Source: Streptomyces poonensis (GTDB lineage Bacteria; Actinomycetota; Actinomycetes; Streptomycetales; Streptomycetaceae). From it: 64,000 nt of DNA. Position numbers and translations under genes: made by a program. Under the pieces are notes generated by a model that saw nothing but the letters and a program-made list of their open reading frames with translations, was not told the origin of the DNA and searched no databases. Positions within the stretch are counted from its first letter, which is position 1. Each line of letters starts with the position of its first letter. This document shows positions 52,270 to 59,630 of this stretch, piece by piece. The stretch lies in NCBI RefSeq assembly GCF_014650915.1, contig NZ_BMVW01000001.1, forward strand, positions 248,001-312,000. Direction: 5' to 3'.

Positions 52270-53063
52270 CCACCTACCCGGGCGCGGGGCCCGTGATCCA
52301 CGATCCGGCGACGCTGCCGAGCGACGACAACGTCAACGCGTACACCTTCTGCGTGGAGCTCAAGGGGAGCGAGTGGTTCCTGCAGAAGGGAAAGATGATC
52401 GCCTACTACGGGTCGATGACGTTCGAGGGCATCGGACACGGGCGTCTCGACCGTCTCGTGCGTACTTCCTTTCATTCGCCATTGCATGCGAGCGACTGGG
52501 TCGTGGCATCCGGCTCGGGCAAGATGCTCCTCGCCGACCGGGCCTTCGACGTGAATTCCTATGACCTGGACGACGGCAATCTGACCATTCGCTCGGGCAA
52601 TCTCCTCGCTTTTCAGCCAAGTCTCGCGCTCAAGCAGTCGATCGTTCCGGGGTTCCTCACGCTGATCGGAACCGGGAAGTTCGTGGCGGCCTCGAACGGG
52701 CCTGTCGTGTTCATGGAACCGCCGATTCGGGTGGACCCGCAGGCACTGGTCGGCTGGGCCGACTGCCCCTCCCCGTGCCACCACTACGACCACGGCTACA
52801 TGACGGGCCTGATGGGCGGTCTACGTGCGATGACGGGTATCGGCGGGGCCTCCGGCGAGGAGCACCAGTTCGAGTTCGTGGGGGCGGGCACCGTGCTGCT
52901 CCAGTCCTCGGAGACCCTCATGGAGGAGCAGGCCACGGGAGCCGTGCCGGGCGAGCCCGGCGTACCGGGTTCGGGGGCGACCACAGGTCACTCCGGACCG
53001 CAAGGCGGCACACCGCGCCTTCCCGGACAGCTGGGAGACCTCCAGCGTCGCTTCGGGCTGTGA
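52266..53063 (+). CDS. AIM24 family protein, third of three, divergent
   Basis: 265 aa. Starts at GTG inside the previous stop codon (GTGA). The AIM24 core is divergent and carries an inserted Cys/His-rich loop (DCPSPCHHYDHGYMTG) that could bind a metal. A 45-residue Gly/Pro-rich tail follows (EEQATGAVPGEPG...LQRRFGL). GC content dips at about 52465-52635. Tight coupling implies the three proteins act together, possibly as a hetero-oligomer. The function is not known. Confidence 0.86.
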   Translation: MTTYPGAGPVIHDPATLPSDDNVNAYTFCVELKGSEWFLQKGKMIAYYGSMTFEGIGHGRLDRLVRTSFHSPLHASDWVVASGSGKMLLADRAFDVNSYDLDDGNLTIRSGNLLAFQPSLALKQSIVPGFLTLIGTGKFVAASNGPVVFMEPPIRVDPQALVGWADCPSPCHHYDHGYMTGLMGGLRAMTGIGGASGEEHQFEFVGAGTVLLQSSETLMEEQATGAVPGEPGVPGSGATTGHSGPQGGTPRLPGQLGDLQRRFGL

Positions 53064-53143
53064 GCGGTAGTCTGCGGAGTGTGACCTCGAACGCGTGCAC
53101 AGGGTCACACCACCCTCACTAGTTCGCCTTTCAACATTTTAGG

Positions 53144-53149
53144 TAGACT
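53144..53149 (+). promoter_or_regulatory. Candidate -10 (TAGACT) of leaderless marR-type gene
   Basis: TAGACT ends 6 nt before ATG 53156. The 45 bp before the gene are AT-rich for this genome and lack a Shine-Dalgarno. Confidence 0.5.
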
Positions 53150-53155
53150 TCATTC

Positions 53156-53632
53156 ATGGAGACCGAGACGGCCACCCGCTGGCTGACCGATGCGGAGCAG
53201 GGCGCCTGGCGCACCCACCTGGAGGTCAACAGGCTGTTGTCCTACCAGCTCGAAAGGGATCTGCAGCCGTTCGGCCTGACAATGAACGACTACGAGATCC
53301 TGGTGAACCTCTCGGAGTCGGAGGGCGTCCGGATGCGGATGAGCGACCTCGCGGCCGCCACCCTCCAGTCCAAGAGCCGCTTGTCGCACCAGATCACCCG
53401 TATGGAGAACGCGAACCTGGTGCGGCGCGAGAACTGCGAGTCGGACCGCCGGGGGCTGTACGCGGTGCTGACCGAGCACGGCGAGGAGACGATGAGGAAG
53501 GTGGCGCCGCACCACGTGGGGTCCGTGCGCCGGCACTTCATCGACCTGCTGTCGCCCGAGGCGCTGGAGCAGCTCCACAAGTCCCTCACCCCGATCGCCG
53601 AGCATCTGCGCGGCCACCGGGGCAAGCCGTAG
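53156..53632 (+). CDS. MarR-family transcriptional regulator (copy 2)
   Basis: 158 aa. Winged HTH: LTMNDYEILVNLSESEGVRMRMSDLAAATLQSKSRLSHQITRMENANLVRRENCESDRRGLYAVLTEHG. It lies downstream of the AIM24 operon on the same strand but with its own promoter, and converges on the histidine kinase gene with a 17-bp gap. One Cys (C93, wing region: ENCESDRRG) might be a redox switch, but single-Cys MarR proteins are common. The target is unknown; the AIM24 operon is a reasonable guess. Confidence 0.92.
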   Translation: METETATRWLTDAEQGAWRTHLEVNRLLSYQLERDLQPFGLTMNDYEILVNLSESEGVRMRMSDLAAATLQSKSRLSHQITRMENANLVRRENCESDRRGLYAVLTEHGEETMRKVAPHHVGSVRRHFIDLLSPEALEQLHKSLTPIAEHLRGHRGKP

Positions 53633-53649
53633 CGCCGGACGTACGGGCT

Positions 53650-55074
53650 TCAGCCCGGCGGCCGGCGCAGGGGCAACCGCAGCACGAACAGCGCGCCGCC
53701 ACGCGGCGCCTGACGCACCGTGAGGGTGCCTCCGTGCCCCGCGGCGACGTCACGGGCGATGGCGAGGCCCAGTCCGGCCCCGCCGTCGTCCCTGCTGCGT
53801 GCCTCGTCGAGCCGTACGAACCGCTCGAAGATGCGCTCCCGCTGGTCCTCCGGGACGCCCGCCCCGTCGTCGGCCACCTCCAGCACCGCCCACTCCCCCT
53901 CGGCCCGCAGGGTCACGTCGATGCGCTCGCGCGCGTGCCGGCGCGCGTTGTCCAGCAGATTGGCGAGTACACGCGCCAGCTGACCGCGTGATCCGGCCAC
54001 CTCCACGGACGTCACGCCGTCGAGACGCACCCCCTGCCGCCCGTCGGCCTCCTCCCGCACCAGTTCCCCCAGATCGAACCGGGCGTCCTGGGGCCGCTCC
54101 CCCGCGTCCAGCCGCGCGAGCAGCAGCAGATCGGCGGCGAGCCGCTGCAGCCGTACGGTGTCCTCGACGGCGCCCTCCACGTCGAGCAGCTCCGGGTGGG
54201 CGGCGCCGACCTCGAGCTGGGTGCGCAGCGACGCGATCGGGCTGCGCAGCTCGTGCGAGGCGTCGGCGACGAACCGCCGCTGACGCTCCACGGACGCCTC
54301 CAGCGCGGCGAGGGTCTCGTTGGTGGTGCTGGCCAGCCGGGCGATCTCGTCGTGCGTGCCGGGCTCGGGCACGCGCCGGGAGAGGTCCTCGGAGGCCGTG
54401 ATGGCGGCCATCTCGGCGCGGATGCCCTCCACGGGCCGGAGCGCGCGCCGGGTCACGACGTACGTCGCGCCACCCACCGTGAGCAACAGCACCGGCAGCC
54501 CGATCAGCATGGCCGTCAGGGCGGTGCCGACGGCGTCCTGTTCGGCGGAGAGGGGCGCCCCCGCGTACACGGTCAGCGTGACGTCGTGGGGTGTGGTCAC
54601 GTCCACCACGGCGAACTGGTAGTCCTCGGTGTCGCCGTCGACCGTCGCGGCGCCCTGGAGATGCTGTACGTCGCCGGAGATCTCACCGGCGCCGGGCAGG
54701 TCCTCGTCGTCGCCGTCGTCCTCGTCGTGGCCGTCACCGGTGGCCGGGCTCTCGCCGGGCCGCACCGGGTCCGCGCCCGCCACGTCGACGCGCTCGACGT
54801 CGTCCTCGGCCGCGACGATCCGCCCCTGCCGGTCCACGACCAGGACGGGGTTCTCGTCGCCGTCGGGCAGGTCCAGCCGGTCGTAGGCGAGGCCGGCCGC
54901 CAGGTCCGCGGCCACCTTGCGGGCCGCGCTGTCGGCCTGGGCGTCGGCCTGGTGGACGAGGTTGGTCCGCAGCGAGATCAGGACGGCGGCACCGGCGGCG
55001 ACCAGGGCGATCGCGACGACCAGGGTCGCGGCGAGCGTGGCCCGGGCCCGTACGGACCCCAGCAGGCGCCTCAT
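53650..55074 (-). CDS. Sensor histidine kinase with acidic extracytoplasmic domain
   Basis: 474 aa. TM1 about 12-36, extracytoplasmic domain about 37-182, TM2 about 183-208, HAMP about 209-262, HisKA with phospho-acceptor H274 (DASHELRSP), and HATPase (NLLDNARRHA, DDGAGVPEDQRERIFERF, GAGLGLAIARDV). The sensor domain includes an unusual acidic loop GDGHDEDDGDDED (113-125). ATG 55074 overlaps the response regulator stop (ATGA); the longer upstream frame runs through that gene and is spurious. With the adjacent PepSY protein, a role in sensing envelope stress or a cation is likely but unproven. Confidence 0.94.
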   Translation of the reverse strand: MRRLLGSVRARATLAATLVVAIALVAAGAAVLISLRTNLVHQADAQADSAARKVAADLAAGLAYDRLDLPDGDENPVLVVDRQGRIVAAEDDVERVDVAGADPVRPGESPATGDGHDEDDGDDEDLPGAGEISGDVQHLQGAATVDGDTEDYQFAVVDVTTPHDVTLTVYAGAPLSAEQDAVGTALTAMLIGLPVLLLTVGGATYVVTRRALRPVEGIRAEMAAITASEDLSRRVPEPGTHDEIARLASTTNETLAALEASVERQRRFVADASHELRSPIASLRTQLEVGAAHPELLDVEGAVEDTVRLQRLAADLLLLARLDAGERPQDARFDLGELVREEADGRQGVRLDGVTSVEVAGSRGQLARVLANLLDNARRHARERIDVTLRAEGEWAVLEVADDGAGVPEDQRERIFERFVRLDEARSRDDGGAGLGLAIARDVAAGHGGTLTVRQAPRGGALFVLRLPLRRPPG

Positions 55075-55733
55075 CCCGCCTCCAGCCGGTAGCCGGCCCC
55101 GCGCACGGTCTTGATCAGGTGCGCGCCCAGCTTGCGCCGCAGGGTGCTGACGTAGACCTCCACGATGTTCGGGTCGCCCTCGTACGCGAAGTCCCACACG
55201 TGCTCCAGGATGTCGCTCTTGGAGACGACCTCGCCGGCGCGCACGACGAGCTGCTCCAGCACCGAGAACTCCTTGGCGGTCAGGGTGATCTCCCGCTCCG
55301 TGAGGAAGACCCGCCGGGCGGCGGTGTCCACCTTGAGGTCGCCGACGACCCGTACCGGCGAGGCGCCCGCCGTGCCCCGACGCCGGAGCAGCGCCTTCAC
55401 CCGGGCGACGAGCACCACGTACGAGAAGGGCTTGGTCAGATAGTCGTCGGCGCCCGTGTCGAGCCCCTCGGCCTCGTCGTACTCGCCGTCCTTGGCGGTC
55501 AGCATGAGGATCGGCACGTCGTGTCCGGCGGCGCGCAGGGCGGCGCACACGCGGTAGCCGTTCATGCCGGGCAGCATGATGTCGAGGATCACCAGGTCGT
55601 ACACGCCCTCGCCGGCCCGGTGCAGCCCCTCCAGGCCGTCGTGGACGACGTCCACGGCGTAGCCCTCGGCCGTCAGGCCCTTGGCGAGCGACAGGGCGAG
55701 CCGCTTCTCATCCTCGACGATCAACAGGCGCAT
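55071..55733 (-). CDS. OmpR/PhoB-family response regulator
   Basis: 220 aa. The receiver domain (MRLLIVEDEKRL, phospho-acceptor D51 in VILDIMLPGMNG, K in YLTKPFS) is followed by a winged HTH (LTAKEFSVLEQLVVRAGEVVSKSDILEHVWDFAYEGDPNIVEVYVSTLRRKLG). It is coupled to the kinase gene. Direct repeats of CTTCAG just upstream, in the gap to the divergent PepSY gene, are its probable binding sites, so it likely regulates itself and the PepSY gene. Confidence 0.95.
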   Translation of the reverse strand: MRLLIVEDEKRLALSLAKGLTAEGYAVDVVHDGLEGLHRAGEGVYDLVILDIMLPGMNGYRVCAALRAAGHDVPILMLTAKDGEYDEAEGLDTGADDYLTKPFSYVVLVARVKALLRRRGTAGASPVRVVGDLKVDTAARRVFLTEREITLTAKEFSVLEQLVVRAGEVVSKSDILEHVWDFAYEGDPNIVEVYVSTLRRKLGAHLIKTVRGAGYRLEAG

Positions 55734-55756
55734 GCGACCAGCGTCCCAAACGGAAG

Positions 55757-55793
55757 CTGAAGAAGGCTTCAGGGGCCTTCAGGCTGGCTTCAG
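55757..55793. promoter_or_regulatory. CTTCAG direct repeats, probable OmpR-type binding site
   Basis: CTTCAG at 55767, 55777 and 55788 (10- and 11-bp steps, one helical turn each) and an inverted copy CTGAAG at 55757. Tandem half-sites on one helix face are typical for OmpR/PhoB regulators. Confidence 0.75.
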
Positions 55794-55879
55794 TGTGGCT
55801 CCGGGAGATTGGTTTCTGTCGAAAGCGAGCGCAGTCGGTCGCAATCGGTTGTATCTACCTGTATCCGGGAGGAACCATC

Positions 55880-56554
55880 ATGAAGCGCAACATCGTCCTC
55901 GCCACCTTGGCGGCCGCGGCCCTGATCGGCGGCGGCACCGCGACAGCCTTCGCGGTCACGGGTGACGACGAGGGACCCGCGCAGCGGTCGAGCGTGCAGG
56001 TGAAGGACGACGAGCAGAGCGAGACCGACGACCGTGACGACGACGCGGCCGAGGCCGGCCTGGCGAAGGTGACGGCGGCCGACGCGATCGACGCCGCGCT
56101 GCAGCACACCTCCGGCACGGCGGTCGGCGCCGAGCTGGACAGCGAGGGCAGCGACCTCGTGTGGGAGGTGGACGTCCTGTCCTCCGGCACGACCTGGCAC
56201 AGCGTCCTGGTCGACCCGGGCACCGGCAAGGTCCTCGACTCCCACGCCGAGGAGGAGGACGCCGACGACACCGACGAGGCCCGCGCCGCGCTGAAGGGCA
56301 CGTCCGTCACGGCCGCCGAGGCCGCGCGGGCCGCCGCCGAGAAGGGCACGGTCACCTCCGTCGACCTCGACGACGACGATCGCGGCAACGCGTGGAACGT
56401 CGACACCACGGGCGCCGACGGCGCGGAGAGCGAGTGGCACGTCGACCTGAAGACGCAGAAGGTCACGGCGGACGACTCGGACGACGACACCGACGACCAC
56501 GCGGACGACGCCGCCGACTCCGACGACGCCGCCGACTCCGACTCTGACGACTGA
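55880..56554 (+). CDS. Secreted PepSY-domain protein with acidic tail
   Basis: 224 aa. Signal peptide of about 25 residues (MKRNIVLATLAAAALIGGGTATAFA). Two PepSY-like units, about 55-125 (VTAADAIDAALQHTSGTAVGAELDSEGSDLVWEVDVLSSGTTWHSVLVDPGTGKVL) and about 135-200, are followed by a tail rich in Asp (DDDTDDHADDAADSDDAADSDSDD). ATG 55880 has GGGAGGAA 7 nt upstream. It lies opposite the two-component genes across the CTTCAG repeats. PepSY proteins often modulate proteases or bind peptides; the acidic tail may bind cations. The function is inferred only. Confidence 0.88.
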   Translation: MKRNIVLATLAAAALIGGGTATAFAVTGDDEGPAQRSSVQVKDDEQSETDDRDDDAAEAGLAKVTAADAIDAALQHTSGTAVGAELDSEGSDLVWEVDVLSSGTTWHSVLVDPGTGKVLDSHAEEEDADDTDEARAALKGTSVTAAEAARAAAEKGTVTSVDLDDDDRGNAWNVDTTGADGAESEWHVDLKTQKVTADDSDDDTDDHADDAADSDDAADSDSDD

Positions 56555-56574
56555 CCTGACGTACGGGCCGCCCG

Positions 56575-57531
56575 TCAGCCTTCCGTCAGCCCCGCCACCA
56601 GCTCGTCCGCCGCCCGGTACGGGTCCAGCTCGCCCGTCACGATGCGCTCGGCCAGGGCGGACAGCCGGCGGTCGCCGCGCAGGTCGCCGATCCGCTCGCG
56701 CAGTGCCGTGACGGCGATCGTCTCGACCTCACGGGCGGCGCGCGCGAGGCGCCGCTCGGCCAGCACGCCGCGCTCCTCCATCCACGCCCGGTGCTTCTCC
56801 AGGGCCTCGACCACCTCGTCGACGCCCTCGCCCCGGGCTGCGACCGTCTTGACGATCGGGGGCCGCCAGTCGCCGGGACCGCGGGCCTCGCCGAGGCCCA
56901 GCATGTGGTTCAGCTCACGGGCTGTCGCGTCGGCGCCGTCGCGGTCGGCCTTGTTGACGACGTACACGTCGCCGATCTCCAGGATCCCGGCCTTGGCGGC
57001 CTGGATGCCGTCGCCCATGCCGGGGGCGAGGAGCACCACCGAGGTGTCGGCCTGGGAGGCGATCTCCACCTCCGACTGACCCACGCCGACCGTCTCGACC
57101 AGCACCACGTCGCAGCCGGCGGCGTCCAGGACTCGGATCGCCTGCGGGGCCGCCCAGGCCAGCCCGCCGAGGTGACCGCGCGTCGCCATGGAGCGGATGT
57201 ACACGCCGGGGTCGGAGGCGTGCTCGGACATCCGCACCCGGTCACCGAGCAGCGCGCCGCCGGAGAACGGCGAGGACGGGTCGACGGCCAGCACGCCGAC
57301 CCGCTTCCCCTGCCTGCGGTACGCCGTCACGAGCGCGGAGGTGGACGTGGACTTCCCCACGCCCGGGGAGCCGGTCAGCCCCACCACGTACGCGTTGCCC
57401 GTGAGCGGCGCCAAGGCCGCCATGACCTCCCTGAGCTGCGGGGACGCCCCCTCCACCAGGGAGATCAGCCGGGCCACGGCCCGCGGCCGGCCTTCCCTGG
57501 CCTGGGCGACCAGCGAGGAGACGTCCTGCAT
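56575..57531 (-). CDS. meaB: MeaB/ArgK-family GTPase, mutase chaperone
   Basis: 318 aa G3E-type GTPase. It protects and reloads the B12-dependent methylmalonyl-CoA mutase (or related mutases). Walker A GSPGVGKST at 54-62, Mg-binding DPSSPFSGGALLGDRVRM, the Walker B-like ETVGVGQSEVE and the G4 motif NKADRDGA. ATG 57531 has GGAG upstream; the 11-residue longer start lacks one. It lies 69 bp after the thiolase gene on the same strand. icmA is 13 kb away, so it may serve IcmA, MCM, or both. Confidence 0.95.
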   Translation of the reverse strand: MQDVSSLVAQAREGRPRAVARLISLVEGASPQLREVMAALAPLTGNAYVVGLTGSPGVGKSTSTSALVTAYRRQGKRVGVLAVDPSSPFSGGALLGDRVRMSEHASDPGVYIRSMATRGHLGGLAWAAPQAIRVLDAAGCDVVLVETVGVGQSEVEIASQADTSVVLLAPGMGDGIQAAKAGILEIGDVYVVNKADRDGADATARELNHMLGLGEARGPGDWRPPIVKTVAARGEGVDEVVEALEKHRAWMEERGVLAERRLARAAREVETIAVTALRERIGDLRGDRRLSALAERIVTGELDPYRAADELVAGLTEG

Positions 57532-57600
57532 CACAGCTCCGTTCCGAGTGGGGCGTACGACCACGAGAGGCGACGACGAGAGGTACGGCGACGAGGGGGC

Positions 57601-58803
57601 TCAGGCCTTCGCCACCCGCACGATCAGCGCGTCGCCCTGCCCGCCGCCGCCGCACAGCGCCGCCGCGCCCACACCACCGCCGCGCCGCTTCAGCTCCAGC
57701 GCCAGGTGCAGGACGATACGGGCACCGGACATCCCGATCGGGTGACCCAGGGCAATCGCGCCGCCGTTGACATTCACCTTTTCCGTGGACACCCCGAGGT
57801 CCTTCATTGACTGCACCGAGACCGCGGCGAAGGCCTCGTTGATCTCGATCAGGTCGAGGTCCGAGACCTGCAGGCCCTCCTTCTTCAGGGCGTGCTGGAT
57901 CGCGTTCGACGGCTGCGACTGCAAAGAGTTGTCCGGCCCGGCCACGTTCCCGTGCGCGCCGATCTCCGCGATCCAGTCCAGGCCCAGCTCCTCCGCCTTG
58001 GCCTTGCTCATCACGACGACGGCCGCCGCGCCGTCCGAGATCTGCGAGGCCGAGCCCGCGGTGATCGTGCCGTCCTTCGCGAACGCGGGGCGCAGCTTGG
58101 CGAGGGACTCCACCGTGGTCTCGCCGCGGATGCCCTCGTCCTTGCTGAAGACGACGGGCTCGCCCTTGCGCTGCGGGATCTCGACGGGCGTGATCTCCGC
58201 CTCGAAGATGCCGTTCTTCTGGGCGGCCGCGGCGCGCTGGTGCGACAGGGCGGCGATCTCGTCCTGCGCCTCCCGGCCGATGCCCAGCCGGGTGTTGTGC
58301 TTCTCGGTGGACTCGCCCATGGCGACGTTCTCGAAGGAGTCGGTCAGCCCGTCGTACGCCATCGCGTCGAGCATCTGGACCGCGCCGTACTTGAAGCCCT
58401 CGCGGGACTTCGGCAGCAGGTGGGGGGCGTTGGTCATGGACTCCTGGCCGCCCGCGACGACGATGTCGAACTCGCCCGCGCGGATCAGCTGGTCGGCGAG
58501 CGCGATGGCGTCGAGTCCCGACAGACACACCTTGTTGATGGTCAGCGCGGGCACGTTCATCGGGATGCCCGCCTTGACCGCGGCCTGCCGCGCCGGGATC
58601 TGCCCCGCCCCGGCCTGCAGCACCTGCCCCATGATCACGTACTGCACCTGGTCGCCGCCGATCCCCGCACGGTCGAGGGCGGCCTTGATCGCGAAGCCGC
58701 CGAGGTCGGCTCCGGAGAAGGACTTGAGCGAACCCAGCAGCCGTCCCATGGGCGTACGGGCGCCCGCGACGATCACCGAGGTGTTGCCGTTCGTACCGGT
58801 CAT
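57601..58803 (-). CDS. Acetyl-CoA C-acetyltransferase (thiolase)
   Basis: 400 aa. Condenses two acetyl-CoA to acetoacetyl-CoA or the reverse. Active-site nucleophile C93 in [11 protein letters not shown], then [19 protein letters not shown] (catalytic His) and the C-terminal [14 protein letters not shown] (second Cys). Length is normal. ATG 58803 has AAGGGGA upstream. It is first in a likely operon with meaB and divergent from the epimerase gene, an arrangement suited to ethylmalonyl-CoA or propionyl-CoA metabolism. Confidence 0.95.
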   Translation of the reverse strand: MTGTNGNTSVIVAGARTPMGRLLGSLKSFSGADLGGFAIKAALDRAGIGGDQVQYVIMGQVLQAGAGQIPARQAAVKAGIPMNVPALTINKVCLSGLDAIALADQLIRAGEFDIVVAGGQESMTNAPHLLPKSREGFKYGAVQMLDAMAYDGLTDSFENVAMGESTEKHNTRLGIGREAQDEIAALSHQRAAAAQKNGIFEAEITPVEIPQRKGEPVVFSKDEGIRGETTVESLAKLRPAFAKDGTITAGSASQISDGAAAVVVMSKAKAEELGLDWIAEIGAHGNVAGPDNSLQSQPSNAIQHALKKEGLQVSDLDLIEINEAFAAVSVQSMKDLGVSTEKVNVNGGAIALGHPIGMSGARIVLHLALELKRRGGGVGAAALCGGGGQGDALIVRVAKA

Positions 58804-58875
58804 GAGGTGCGATCCCCTTCCAGCCTGCGCGGCCGAGGAGTGAACGAGGGTTTACCCGAATGTACTGAGCGGTAA

Positions 58876-58891
58876 GCCGGTCGTCACCGGC
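58876..58891. promoter_or_regulatory. Inverted repeat in the thiolase/epimerase gap
   Basis: GCCGGT-CGTC-ACCGGC, perfect 6-bp arms with a 4-bp spacer, between the divergent thiolase and epimerase genes. It may be an operator. There is no other support. Confidence 0.3.
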
Positions 58892-58949
58892 CGGTGAGTG
58901 TGATCGCGCGCACGTTGCGTAACCATCCCGGGAGCGCTGCACTAACAGC

Positions 58950-59390
58950 ATGCTGACGCGAATCGACCACATCGGGATCGCCTGCTTCGACCTCGCCAAG
59001 ACCGTCGAGTTCTACCGGGCGACGTACGGCTTCGAGGTGTTCCACACCGAGGTCAACGAGGAGCAGGGCGTACGCGAGGCCATGCTCAAGATCAACTCCA
59101 CCGATGACGGCGGCGCCTCCTACCTCCAGCTCCTGGAGCCGGTCCGCGAGGACTCCACCGTCGCGAAGTGGCTGGCCAAGAACGGCGAGGGGGTGCACCA
59201 CATCGCCTTCGGCACGGCGGACGTCGACGCCGAGTCCGCGGACATCCGCGGCAAGGGCGTCCGCGTGCTGTACGACGAGCCGCGGCGCGGCTCCATGGGG
59301 TCGCGGATCACCTTTCTGCACCCCAAGGATTGTCATGGCGTTCTGACAGAACTGGTCACATCGGCGACAGTTGAGTCACCTGAGCACTGA
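58950..59390 (+). CDS. mce: Methylmalonyl-CoA epimerase
   Basis: 146 aa of the VOC (glyoxalase-like) fold. Interconverts (R)- and (S)-methylmalonyl-CoA, feeding the mutase. Metal ligands expected at H7, Q60, H84 and E134, with E43 as second catalytic base, by comparison with the Propionibacterium enzyme. ATG 58950 has no close ribosome site. It is divergent from thiolase-meaB, and a hairpin follows. Confidence 0.95.
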   Translation: MLTRIDHIGIACFDLAKTVEFYRATYGFEVFHTEVNEEQGVREAMLKINSTDDGGASYLQLLEPVREDSTVAKWLAKNGEGVHHIAFGTADVDAESADIRGKGVRVLYDEPRRGSMGSRITFLHPKDCHGVLTELVTSATVESPEH

Positions 59391-59422
59391 CCGCCGTACA
59401 TATGGGCCGGTAGGGTTGGGGA

Positions 59423-59450
59423 CGGCCGTCGCCCTGTTCGGTGACGGCCG
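59423..59450 (+). terminator. Hairpin after the epimerase gene
   Basis: An 11-bp stem (CGGCCGTCGCC against GGTGACGGCCG, one G-U pair) with a 6-nt loop, 33 bp after the stop. Confidence 0.65.
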
Positions 59451-59630
59451 GGTTCCCGCCGCCTTGTGGCGACGGGATCCGAGGGCCGGGGTCCAGGTTT
59501 CGGGGGACGAGGGCGAGGGCGTGAGCCCGTTACGCCGTTGATCTGACACCATTCCCCGGGGGCCCCGTTCGACGAATGGACGGAGCTCGTACCAAGAAGC
59601 TTGCGACCAGGGGACGGATGGGACCGCGCA

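Noticed and set aside
53650..55548. Longer start of the histidine kinase running through the response regulator
   Set aside because: The extra N-terminus is an Arg/Gly-rich shadow of the regulator gene. ATG 55074 overlaps its stop as expected for a coupled pair.
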